This document shows, one piece after another, positions 20,841-27,886 of a DNA stretch of 28,373 bases (positions within the stretch are counted from its first letter, which is position 1; the number at the start of each line of letters is the position of its first letter). The notes beneath the pieces were generated by a model. The model was given only the letters and a program-made list of their open reading frames with translations. It was not told the DNA's origin and did no database searches. The translations under genes and the position numbers were made by a program. Origin of the DNA: Chloroflexota bacterium. GTDB taxonomy: Bacteria > Chloroflexota > UBA6077 > CF-72. The stretch is from assembly GCA_019247135.1 (NCBI GenBank), contig JAFAPL010001100.1:1-28373 (forward strand). The letters run 5' to 3'.

Positions 20841-21704
20841 TTACCCCAGCGCGGTCACGGGCGCGCCGCAGAACGCCTCGTAGTCGATGAGCTCGTGAAT
20901 GGTCGGGTTGTCTCCGCACAGCGGGCAGTTGGGGTCACGCGGGATCTTCACCTCGCGGAACTCCATACTCAAGCTGTCGAACAACAGCAGCCGATTGACC
21001 AGCGGCTCGCCCAGATCGAGGATGAGCTTGATGGTCTCGACGGCCTGAATGGTGCCGATCACGCCGCACATGGCTCCCAGGACACCTGCTTCCGCGCAGC
21101 TTGGGACGGCGCCTGGCGGCGGTGGCGCAGGGAACAGACACCGATAGCAGCCCTGGCCGGGCAGAAACACGTTCGCCCGCCCTTCGAACCGGAACAACGT
21201 CCCGTCCACCAGCGGCTTTTTCAGCAGGTACGCCGCGTCATTCACCAGGTAGCGGGTCGGAAAATTGTCCGAGCCGTTCACGACGATGTCGAAATCGCGC
21301 AGGACGTCGAACGCGTTGGCGGATGAGATCGGCTCGTTGAACGTGACCACGTTCACGTCCGGATTGACGTCGGCGAGTCGCTCTCGGACGGAGTCGACCT
21401 TGGCCTTGCCGATGTTCGCGTGCCCGTGAATGATCTGCCGGTGCAGGTTGCTCAGGTCGACGACGTCGTAATCGACGACGCCAATTGTGCCGACGCCAGC
21501 CGCGGCCAGGTACAGCGCCGCTGGTGAGCCCAGGCCGCCCGCCCCGATGAGCATGACTTTCGCGGCGAGCAGTTTGCGCTGTCCGGCGGAGCCAACCTCG
21601 GGCAGGATGATGTGTCGCGCGTAGCGGCGCGCCTGGTCTAGCGTCAGCGCTGGAGCCAGAACGGTTCCGTTGCCGGCGCCGTTAGTGCCGTTGGTCGAGC
21701 TCAC
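20841..21704 (-). CDS. moeB: MoeB/ThiF-type E1 activating enzyme
   Basis: A 287-residue adenylyltransferase. The nucleotide motif GAGGLGSP is at 54-61, the Asp/Arg set is in VDYDVVDLSNLHRQ, and DNFPTRYLVND follows. Two CxxC zinc pairs are at C186/C189 (CYRC) and C260/C263 (CPLC); C203 in PSCAEAG is a candidate catalytic Cys. The C-terminal rhodanese domain present in MoeZ-type enzymes is absent (the protein ends about 25 residues after the zinc pair), so sulfur must come from a separate donor. It activates the Gly-Gly end of the CysO carrier and perhaps of the second carrier at 25810. GTG 21704 has GGAGG nine bases upstream, 20 bp after the Rrf2 gene. Confidence 0.93.
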   Translation of the reverse strand: MSSTNGTNGAGNGTVLAPALTLDQARRYARHIILPEVGSAGQRKLLAAKVMLIGAGGLGSPAALYLAAAGVGTIGVVDYDVVDLSNLHRQIIHGHANIGKAKVDSVRERLADVNPDVNVVTFNEPISSANAFDVLRDFDIVVNGSDNFPTRYLVNDAAYLLKKPLVDGTLFRFEGRANVFLPGQGCYRCLFPAPPPPGAVPSCAEAGVLGAMCGVIGTIQAVETIKLILDLGEPLVNRLLLFDSLSMEFREVKIPRDPNCPLCGDNPTIHELIDYEAFCGAPVTALG

Positions 21705-21724
21705 TCAGAAGATCCTCCACAAGA

Positions 21725-22246
21725 TCACTTGTCACTTGCTAACGCGGGCGAACCGGTGGGCATTCCCACGCGCTCTTCAACTCCTCTTGAACCCAGCGGA
21801 GCGTCGGCCGTCTCTCGACGCGCTCGAATGAGCCGCTGCTGCTCGACGAGTTCCTGGATCGTCGTCGAATCGAGTACTCGCTGCGATGCCTCGGCAGCCG
21901 CGTGCCAGGCGTTTCGAACGGCGCACGAGGCGCGCCAGTCCTGCCCCTCGTCCGACTCGCTCTTGTGCACGAACTCTTGCGGGACCACCGGACCCTCGAG
22001 GGCCGTCACGACGTCGCCAAGTGTGAGCTCACGCGGGTCGCGCGCCAGCTCATGGCCGCCGTGCGGGCCGCGCAGGCTGCGAATCATGCCGACGCGTCGC
22101 AGGCCGCTCAGCAACTGGTCGAGGTACGCCTCGGGGATCTTCTGGCGGGCGGCGATCTCGGCGCACTGGACGGGACCATCGCCGTAATGCATGGCCAGCT
22201 CGATCACCGCGTGGGCGCCGTAGTCGCTGCGCATCGTGAGTCGCAT
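21725..22246 (-). CDS. Rrf2-family transcriptional regulator
   Basis: A 173-residue Rrf2 protein. The winged helix is at the N-terminus: MRSDYGAHAVIELAMHY, AEIAARQKIPEAYLDQLLSGLRRVGMIRSLRGPHGGHELARDP. The C-terminal part has a dimerisation helix. Only one Cys is seen (RASCAVRNAWH), whereas IscR and NsrR use three for an iron-sulfur cluster, so this is more like CymR, the cysteine-metabolism regulator of Firmicutes, which acts without a cluster. It is first in the cys operon, 20 bp before the E1 gene. TACAAT (22272-22267) is 20 nt before ATG 22246, and a TTGACT-like half-site overlaps it, so autoregulation is likely. The alternative ATG at 22234 is in frame. Confidence 0.9.
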   Translation of the reverse strand: MRLTMRSDYGAHAVIELAMHYGDGPVQCAEIAARQKIPEAYLDQLLSGLRRVGMIRSLRGPHGGHELARDPRELTLGDVVTALEGPVVPQEFVHKSESDEGQDWRASCAVRNAWHAAAEASQRVLDSTTIQELVEQQRLIRARRETADAPLGSRGVEERVGMPTGSPALASDK

Positions 22247-22266
22247 TGGTGAGTAACCCAGTCAAC

Positions 22267-22272
22267 ATTGTA
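22267..22272 (-). promoter_or_regulatory. -10 box TACAAT of the Rrf2-cys operon
   Basis: TACAAT lies 20 nt before ATG 22246, with the start expected near 22260 and no Shine-Dalgarno in the short leader. Immediately downstream on the minus strand is GTTGACTGGGTTACTC, which contains a YGACT-like half-site of the type recognised by IscR-like regulators. The regulatory role is inference. Confidence 0.5.
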
Positions 22273-22395
22273 GCCAATCGGCCCCACTCCGTCGCGCCTT
22301 TCCGGCCCTGCGCCGGTGCCTGCATCAGATCTTGGACCCCTGCTGTTGCCCGATGAGTGCGACGTGATCGCGTTCGAGCGCTGCCGCGTCGGCCT

Positions 22396-25071
22396 ATGCT
22401 GAAACCAGTGCCCGAGCTTGATGCCGAGCGCCAGCGCTTGAGAGATATTCGCGAGGCGGCAACGCCGTGGTGGCGCTGGGGGCCGTATCTGTCCGAGCGT
22501 CAGTGGGGCACCGTTCGCGAGGACTACTCCGCCGATGGCGACGCATGGAACTTCTTTCCCCACGACCACGCCCGCTCGCGTGCCTACCGCTGGGGCGAAG
22601 ACGGCTTGCTCGGCATCTCTGACAACCATGGCTATCTCTGTTTTTCAACGGCGCTCTGGAACACTCGAGACCCGATCCTCAAGGAGCGACTGTTCGGCTT
22701 GACGGGCCCGCAAGGCAACCACGGCGAGGACGTGAAGGAGCAGTACTTCTATCTCGACAACCTCCCGAGCCACGCCTGGATGCAGGCGCTCTACAAGTAT
22801 CCACAGCCTGAGTTCCCGTACGCGCGGCTGGTCGAAGAAAACACCAGGCGAGGCAGGTCTGACCCCGAGTTCGAGCTGCTCGACACCGGTGTCTTTGCTG
22901 AGAATCGCTACTGGGATCTCGTCTTCACGTACGCCAAGGCCGACCCAGAAGACCTTCTCATTCAGATCGAGGTCACCAATCGCGGACCCGAGGCCGCGAC
23001 GTTGCACGCCCTGCCGACCCTGTGGTTCCGCAACACGTGGTCCTGGGGCCGCGAGTCGACGCGACCTTCGATGCGCCTGTGCGCGCCTGGCCTGGTCGAA
23101 GCGCGGGACGCGGAGCTCGGGACGTACTACCTCGCCTTTCGCGATGCTGCCGCTGTCCTGTTTACGGACAACGAAACGAACATGCAGCGCCTGTGGCAGA
23201 CAGCGAACCGAACGCAGTACGTGAAAGACGCCTTCGATCGATACCTCCTCCACGGGGAACAACAGGCCATAAATCCAGAGCAGCTAGGCACGAAAGCAGC
23301 CGCGCATTACGCACTCACGGTCGAACCAGGCAAGACGAGCACGCTGCTGCTGCGACTGTCGAAAACACGCCACGCCGACCCATGGTCCGACGCGCCCTCA
23401 CTCTTCGACCGCAGACGCACCGAAGCCGACGACTTCTACCGCGCGTTGCCGGGAACCCAGGCACTGTCCGAAGACGAGTGCGGTGTTCAGCGGCAAGCCT
23501 TCGCTGGCCTGCTGTGGAGCAAACAGTTCTACGACTACCAGGTCGAGGAATGGCTCGAAGGGGATCCGGCTGGGCCGCCTCCGCCGCCACAGCGCTGGGA
23601 TGGCCGCAACAGTCGCTGGCAGCACATCCACAACGCGGATGTGTTCTGCATGCCTGACACCTGGGAGTATCCCTGGTACGCCGCCTGGGACCTGGCGTTC
23701 CATTGCGTGGCCCTCGCACGCGTCGATTGCGATCTGGCCAAACGTCAGTTGCTGTTGCTGCTTCGCGAGTGGTACATGCATCCCAACGGGCAGCTACCTG
23801 CCTATGAATGGGCGTTTGACGACGTCAACCCGCCGGTGCACGCCTGGGCAGCGTTGACGGTTTATCGGACCGAACAACGGCTATTGGGACGGTCCGACTA
23901 TGCGTTTCTCGCACGCGTGTACCAGAAGTTGTTGCTGAACTTCACATGGTGGATCAACCGCAAAGACCGTCTGGGCAACAACGTCTTCGAAGGTGGATTT
24001 CTAGGTCTCGACAACATCGGTGTCTTCGATCGCAGCAAGCCGCTGCCAACAGGCGGCTATCTCGAACAAGCAGACGGGACGGCTTGGATGGGCATGTTTT
24101 GCTTGAACATGTTCTCGATTGCTGTCGAGTTAGCACGTGCAGATGCCGCTTACGAGGATCTGGCCAGCAAGTTCTTCCAGCATTTCCTGCACATCGCGGC
24201 CGCGTTGAACGACATCGGCAAGACGAGCACGGAGCTCTGGGACAACGAGGACGAATTTTTCTATGACGTCTTGCACATGCCGGACGGCGCCGAAGAGCGG
24301 CTGAAAGTTCGGTCGATGGTGGGACTCCTACCCCTGCTGGCCGTGTCCGTCATTGACGTCGACATGCTGCAGCGCCTGCCTGCGGTGCGCCGGCGCATGG
24401 ACTGGGTGCTGATGCATCGACCCGATCTCGCCTCCCTGGTGGCGCACTGGCACATGCCAGGCGCGGGCGACCGGCGTCTGGTGGCGCTGGTGCGTGGCCA
24501 TCGCATGAAGCGTCTGCTGGCGCGCATGCTCGACCCGGCCGAGTTCTTGAGCGACTTCGGTGTGCGTTCGGTGAGTCGCGCGCACCTGGACCATCCGTAT
24601 GAGTTCGACTACGCGGGCCAGCGGTTTCAGGTCGGCTATGAGCCGGCCGAGTCACACAGCGGAGTGTTCGGCGGCAATTCGAACTGGCGCGGCCCGATCT
24701 GGTTCCCGATGAACTACCTGTTGATCGAGGCCTTGCGCGAGTTTCATCGGTACTACGCCGACGATTTCCTGGTCGAGCATCCGACCGGGTCTGGCCAGTA
24801 TTCGACACTCGCTGCCATCGCGGATGACCTTGGCCGTCGAGTGAGCAGCATCTTCCTGCGCGACGCCGAGGGCCGGCGACCGGTATATGGCGGTACCGAG
24901 GTACTGCAGTCGGAGCCGTACTGGAGGGACCACGTGCAGTTCTTTGAGTACTTTCACGGCGACGATGGCGCTGGGCTGGGCGCCAGCCATCAAACGGGCT
25001 GGACGGCGCTGGTCGCGCCGCTCTTGCTCGACGCGGGCCTGCGGCGTGCCGCTGATCACCCTGCTCACTGA
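22396..25071 (+). CDS. GH63-family glucosidase/glycoside hydrolase
   Basis: An 891-residue cytoplasmic-looking enzyme. The N-terminus matches the bacterial GH63 glucosidase/mannosylglycerate-hydrolase-like group: WGPYLSERQWGTVREDYS, DGDAWNFFPHDHARSRAYRWGEDG, LKERLFGLTGPQGNHGEDVKE. The (alpha/alpha)6 catalytic domain has WYAAWDLAFH at about 427-436 (WDxxFH contains the likely general acid) and NWRGPIWFPMNYL around 762. Members hydrolyse alpha-glucosides or compatible solutes. There is no signal peptide. Start ATG 22396 is the first good codon; GTG 22408, right after a TATGCT -10 box, would be the leaderless alternative. The 3' end overlaps the SAM hydrolase gene by 26 bp. No trehalose or glycogen gene is adjacent, so the substrate is open. 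Length is typical. Confidence 0.9.
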   Translation: MLKPVPELDAERQRLRDIREAATPWWRWGPYLSERQWGTVREDYSADGDAWNFFPHDHARSRAYRWGEDGLLGISDNHGYLCFSTALWNTRDPILKERLFGLTGPQGNHGEDVKEQYFYLDNLPSHAWMQALYKYPQPEFPYARLVEENTRRGRSDPEFELLDTGVFAENRYWDLVFTYAKADPEDLLIQIEVTNRGPEAATLHALPTLWFRNTWSWGRESTRPSMRLCAPGLVEARDAELGTYYLAFRDAAAVLFTDNETNMQRLWQTANRTQYVKDAFDRYLLHGEQQAINPEQLGTKAAAHYALTVEPGKTSTLLLRLSKTRHADPWSDAPSLFDRRRTEADDFYRALPGTQALSEDECGVQRQAFAGLLWSKQFYDYQVEEWLEGDPAGPPPPPQRWDGRNSRWQHIHNADVFCMPDTWEYPWYAAWDLAFHCVALARVDCDLAKRQLLLLLREWYMHPNGQLPAYEWAFDDVNPPVHAWAALTVYRTEQRLLGRSDYAFLARVYQKLLLNFTWWINRKDRLGNNVFEGGFLGLDNIGVFDRSKPLPTGGYLEQADGTAWMGMFCLNMFSIAVELARADAAYEDLASKFFQHFLHIAAALNDIGKTSTELWDNEDEFFYDVLHMPDGAEERLKVRSMVGLLPLLAVSVIDVDMLQRLPAVRRRMDWVLMHRPDLASLVAHWHMPGAGDRRLVALVRGHRMKRLLARMLDPAEFLSDFGVRSVSRAHLDHPYEFDYAGQRFQVGYEPAESHSGVFGGNSNWRGPIWFPMNYLLIEALREFHRYYADDFLVEHPTGSGQYSTLAAIADDLGRRVSSIFLRDAEGRRPVYGGTEVLQSEPYWRDHVQFFEYFHGDDGAGLGASHQTGWTALVAPLLLDAGLRRAADHPAH

Positions 25072-25813
25072 TTTCGGCCTGTCCGACACGTACGTCGGGC
25101 AGATGAAAGGCGCGATTCTCGGCATCGCGCCATCGGTGCACCTCGTCGACCTGACACACGCGGTGCCGCCGCAGGATGTCCTTGCTGGGGCGTTTCTACT
25201 GTGGACCGCCGTGGAGCCGTTCGGGCGGGATGCGGTGCACCTGGCCGTTGTCGATCCGGGCGTCGGTTCGTCACGCCGCGCCCTTGCGATGCGCTGCGCC
25301 CGCGGCGACATCTTCGTCGGCCCAGACAACGGACTCTTGATGCCGGCCGTCGAGCGCCTCGGCGGTCTATCCTGCGCGGTCGAGCTCTCGGACAGCCGAT
25401 ACTGGCGCCCAGCGCTGTCGAGCACGTTTCACGGTCGGGACATCTTCGGCCCCGTGGCGGCGCACCTCGCAAACGGCATCGAGCTCGAGGCTCTTGGGCC
25501 GCGCACCGAACATTTCGTGCCCCTGGAGCTGCCACAACGTGACGGCCTGGCTGGCGAGATTGTCCACGTCGACACGTACGGCAACCTGGTCACCAACATT
25601 CCCGGGGATGTGCTGCCCCCGCACTACATCGTGCACATCCGCGGGTGCGCCGTCCGGCCCGCGGCCAACTACGCCGCCGTCGCGCCCGGCGACCTGCTCG
25701 CGCTCGTCGGCAGCGCCGGGCTCCTGGAAATCAGCGCCCGCGACACGAGCGCCGCGAGGGTCCTCGAGGCCCGCCGCGGCGCGCGCCTGATCGTCGAGGC
25801 CGCCGCGGGTTAG
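25046..25813 (+). CDS. SAM hydrolase (DUF62, S-adenosyl-L-methionine hydroxide adenosyltransferase)
   Basis: A 255-residue protein of the DUF62 family. ITLLTDFGLSDTYVGQMKGAIL, VVDPGVGSSRRAL, VGPDNGLLMP, SSTFHGRDIFGPVAAHLA and HVDTYGNLVTNI are the family blocks. The Asp-Arg-His set that activates water is present (Asp in DPGVG, Arg in SSRR, His in FHGRD), so it should cleave SAM to adenosine and methionine rather than act as a fluorinase or chlorinase. Start GTG 25046 is 26 bp inside the end of the glucosidase gene, indicating coupling. It converges on the SAM-riboswitch operon and overlaps its last gene by 4 bp. The placement of a SAM-consuming enzyme against a SAM-sensing operon is notable. 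Confidence 0.92.
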   Translation: MPLITLLTDFGLSDTYVGQMKGAILGIAPSVHLVDLTHAVPPQDVLAGAFLLWTAVEPFGRDAVHLAVVDPGVGSSRRALAMRCARGDIFVGPDNGLLMPAVERLGGLSCAVELSDSRYWRPALSSTFHGRDIFGPVAAHLANGIELEALGPRTEHFVPLELPQRDGLAGEIVHVDTYGNLVTNIPGDVLPPHYIVHIRGCAVRPAANYAAVAPGDLLALVGSAGLLEISARDTSAARVLEARRGARLIVEAAAG

Positions 25814-26085
25814 CCGCCCGCCACCGCCGGAACGATGCTCAGCTCGTCTCCGGATTGCAGCCCCGTTGCGAGACCCTCACGGAAGCGGACGTCCTCGCCG
25901 TTCAGATACAGGTTCACGAAGCGCCGAAGCTCGCCGCCGTCGTCGCGCAAGCGCCCGCGCATCGCCGGAAAGCGCGTCTCGAGGTCGAGAATCAGCGCCT
26001 CGACCGTCGGAGCCTCGGACGAGAGCTCCGCCGCGCCATCGGTGGCGGGGCGCAGCGGAGTCGGGATGCGCACACGCACGCTCAT
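25810..26085 (-). CDS. Second CysO-like sulfur-carrier protein ending in Gly-Gly (MetO-like)
   Basis: A 91-residue ubiquitin-like carrier. SVRVRIPTPLRPATDG, RRFVNLYLNGEDVRFREGLATGL and GDELSIVPAVAGG at the C-terminus make it a paralogue of the carrier at 20554. Unlike that copy it ends exactly in Gly-Gly, so it can be adenylated without trimming. It is last in the SAM-riboswitch operon; its ATG overlaps the NIL gene's stop (ATGA). Because its operon also contains a threonine-synthase-like PLP enzyme, it is best read as the sulfur donor for homocysteine formation, as described for the MetO carrier of Streptomyces. No E1 is in this operon; the MoeB-type enzyme at 20841 is the nearest one. The exact partner choice is inference. 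Confidence 0.92.
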   Translation of the reverse strand: MSVRVRIPTPLRPATDGAAELSSEAPTVEALILDLETRFPAMRGRLRDDGGELRRFVNLYLNGEDVRFREGLATGLQSGDELSIVPAVAGG

Positions 26086-26318
26086 GCGGTTTCCGCTCCA
26101 ACTGGCTCCACTCGGACGCCTTGCTCACGCGCCCACGCCAACGACTTCTCCACGTCATCCGGGCTGCCGACGACCTCGAGGATGACCCAGCCGCGGTCGT
26201 GGCTGAGATTCGCGCGGCGAATGTTGGTTACGACGCCGAACTGCTTACCCATGTTGTAGATCACCGGCTGGTTGACCAGATCCGGCGGAAAGGTGAACTT
26301 CACGCGTTCTGCGGCCAT
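26082..26318 (-). CDS. NIL-domain protein
   Basis: A 78-residue ferredoxin-fold protein of the NIL family: VKFTFPPDLVNQPVIYNMGKQFGVVTNIRRANLSHDRGWVILEVVGSPDDVEKSLAWAREQGVRVEPVG. NIL domains are found at the C-terminus of MetN methionine importers, where they bind methionine, and in a homocysteine-forming system of methanogens. A free-standing copy between the PLP enzyme and the carrier, under a SAM riboswitch, suggests a regulatory or substrate-holding part of the sulfur-amino-acid complex. There are no cysteines. ATG 26318 is preferred; ATG 26363 would overlap the PLP enzyme gene. The end overlaps the carrier start. The family is clear, the function inferred. Confidence 0.9.
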   Translation of the reverse strand: MAAERVKFTFPPDLVNQPVIYNMGKQFGVVTNIRRANLSHDRGWVILEVVGSPDDVEKSLAWAREQGVRVEPVGAETA

Positions 26319-26346
26319 GTTCGTTCTTCTTTGAGACTCCCCTTCA

Positions 26347-27621
26347 TCAGCGCTGGCCTGCATACGCCGCCTCGAATGAGGCGAGCGTCGGCGCGACGCG
26401 GAGCACGGGCGTGACCGTCTCGGCTACCGCGTCCACCGTTTTCAGGCCGTTGCCAGTAATGTAGGCGACGACCACCTCGTCAGCGTCGATCTTGCCTGCG
26501 TTGACGAGCTTCTTCAAGACGCCGACGGTCACTCCACCGGCTGTCTCGGCGAAAATGCCCTCGGTTCGCGCGAGCAGGTGAATACCCTCGACGATCTCCG
26601 GATCGTCGACTGCCTCGAGTGCGCCGCCAGTCTGTTCGGCGATCTTGACCGCGTAGTAGCCGTCCGCGGGATTGCCGATAGCCAGGCTCTTGGCAATGGT
26701 GCTGGGCCGCACGGGCTTGATGTCGTAGGTCTTCGCGCGGGCGGCCGCGACGACGGGCGAACAGCCTTCGGCCTGTGCGCCCGTCATGCGCACGGTGCCA
26801 CTGTCGACCAGCCCGACTTTGACGAGCTCTGAAAACCCTTTGTGGAGCTTGGTGAACATTGAGGCGCTCGCGATCGGCGCGACCACCCGATCCGGCAATC
26901 GCCAGCCAAGCTGTTCAGTGACTTCGAAGGCCAGCGTCTTCGAGCCTTCCGAGTAGTACGGCCGCAGGTTGATGTTCACGAAAGCCCAGTGGTAGAGATC
27001 TCCGATCTCGCTGCAAAGTCGATTGACGTCGTCGTAGTTGCCGTCGACGGCGATCAAGGTCGGGCCATACACGGCGGCGCCGGTGATCTTGGCGGGTTCG
27101 AGATCGGCAGGGATGAAGATGCACGCCTGAATGCCCGCCTTGGCCGCGTGCGCGGCGACGGAGCCGGCCAGGTTGCCCGTGGAGGCGCAGGCAAGCACGG
27201 GAAACCCGAACTCGAGCGTCCTGGTGCTTGCGATCGACACCGGGCGATCTTTGAACGAGAAGGTCGGGTTGACCGTGTCGTTCTTGATCCAGAGATTCCG
27301 CAGCCCGAGCTCACGGCCGAGGTTGTCCGCGCGAATCAGCGGCGTGAACCCGGCGTGCGTGTCGACGACCTTTTCACCTTCGATCGGCAACAGCGCCCTG
27401 TAGCGCCAGAGGGTGCGTGGGCCGCGTTCGATCGATTCACGCGTGACAGTCCGCTTGAGCAGGTCGTAGTCGTAGGCGACTTCGAGTGGGCCGAAGCACA
27501 GCTCGCACACATGCAGCGGCTGTGCTGGATACAGTTGGCCGCACTCACGGCATTGCAGACCGCGAATGCGGCCGCCGACGCTCGGCGGTGGGGCTGGGCT
27601 GTGCGGAATGGTCGAGGTCAC
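26347..27621 (-). CDS. Threonine-synthase-like PLP enzyme (thrC family), probable MetM-type homocysteine synthase
   Basis: A 424-residue fold-type II PLP enzyme. A zinc ribbon (C24, C27, C39, C42) precedes the catalytic domain; the PLP Lys is K124 in NPTFSFKDRP and the phosphate loop is around ACASTGNLAGS. By similarity it would be called threonine synthase, which acts on O-phosphohomoserine. Yet it is preceded by a SAM-I riboswitch and followed by a NIL protein and a Gly-Gly carrier, which points to methionine supply: a MetM/MetO-type reaction joining O-phosphohomoserine with carrier-bound sulfur to give homocysteine. GTG 27621 is set by AGGAGG (27633-27628) six bases away; the frame extends upstream into the riboswitch leader but is not coding there. 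No other thr or hom gene is adjacent. Confidence 0.9.
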   Translation of the reverse strand: MTSTIPHSPAPPPSVGGRIRGLQCRECGQLYPAQPLHVCELCFGPLEVAYDYDLLKRTVTRESIERGPRTLWRYRALLPIEGEKVVDTHAGFTPLIRADNLGRELGLRNLWIKNDTVNPTFSFKDRPVSIASTRTLEFGFPVLACASTGNLAGSVAAHAAKAGIQACIFIPADLEPAKITGAAVYGPTLIAVDGNYDDVNRLCSEIGDLYHWAFVNINLRPYYSEGSKTLAFEVTEQLGWRLPDRVVAPIASASMFTKLHKGFSELVKVGLVDSGTVRMTGAQAEGCSPVVAAARAKTYDIKPVRPSTIAKSLAIGNPADGYYAVKIAEQTGGALEAVDDPEIVEGIHLLARTEGIFAETAGGVTVGVLKKLVNAGKIDADEVVVAYITGNGLKTVDAVAETVTPVLRVAPTLASFEAAYAGQR

Positions 27622-27627
27622 GGCGTC

Positions 27628-27659
27628 CCTCCTGTTCTCAGGTGATCTGGTCCAGGAGG
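27628..27659 (-). promoter_or_regulatory. Hairpin sequestering the ribosome-binding site (riboswitch expression platform)
   Basis: On the minus strand CCTCCTG (27659-27653) is the exact complement of CAGGAGG (27634-27628), the ribosome site of the PLP enzyme, with an 18-nt loop. Just before it, CCTCA (27664-27660) can pair with TGAGG (27710-27706), the 3' side of the riboswitch P1 stem. This arrangement fits translational control: SAM binding stabilises P1 and leaves the anti-Shine-Dalgarno free to mask the start. No T-run terminator is seen in the leader. Confidence 0.65.
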
Positions 27660-27706
27660 CTGAGGGCGTGACGCGGTTGCGGTGCTGCAAGTCGTAAGAC
27701 TCGCGT

Positions 27707-27827
27707 CCTCATCTTCCGACGCACGCTGGCATCGGCGGAATTGGCACCGTCTCCGGGCGAGCACCGCTCGCGCCGGGAGGGTTGCCGGGCTTCACAGGGC
27801 CGTTTCCCTCCACCTCTCTGGATAAGG
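27707..27827 (-). promoter_or_regulatory. SAM-I (S-box) riboswitch
   Basis: The minus strand carries the S-box consensus in order: CTTATC then CAGAGAGGTGGAGGGA (kink-turn and P2), CGGCCCTGTGAAGCCCGGCAACC (P2/P3 junction), a P3 arm rich in G and C, GGTGCCAATTCC (conserved J3/4 and P4 region), and the closing GATGAG. P1 is seven pairs, CCTTATC (27827-27821) with GATGAGG (27713-27707), including a G-U pair. High SAM should reduce expression of the downstream PLP-NIL-carrier operon. It is about 86 nt before GTG 27621. Confidence 0.96.
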
Positions 27828-27854
27828 GCGGATGCAATTGGAAGGTGCGCGATT

Positions 27855-27860
27855 ACTATA
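27855..27860 (-). promoter_or_regulatory. -10 box (TATAGT) of the SAM-riboswitch operon
   Basis: TATAGT on the minus strand gives a start near 27848, about 20 nt before the riboswitch P1 helix. The overlapping plus-strand TACTAT (27854-27859) could serve the MFS gene. The 24-bp palindrome covers the minus-strand -35 region. Confidence 0.5.
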
Positions 27861-27862
27861 CA

Positions 27863-27886
27863 CGGGTCCGCTCATGAGCGGACCCG
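27863..27886. promoter_or_regulatory. 24-bp perfect palindrome between the divergent SAM operon and MFS gene
   Basis: The half-site CGGGTCCGCTCA is followed by its exact reverse complement, giving 12-bp arms with no spacer. It lies beside the overlapping -10 boxes of the two divergent promoters. It could be a two-way operator, or a hairpin (10-bp stem, CATG loop) at the 5' end of the MFS mRNA. A shorter palindrome, CGATCATGATCG, follows at 27893-27904. Confidence 0.6.

Noticed and set aside
27622..27690. TTG/CTG-type earlier start of the threonine-synthase-like gene
   Set aside because: The extra residues lie in the riboswitch expression platform; AGGAGG six bases before GTG 27621 marks the start.
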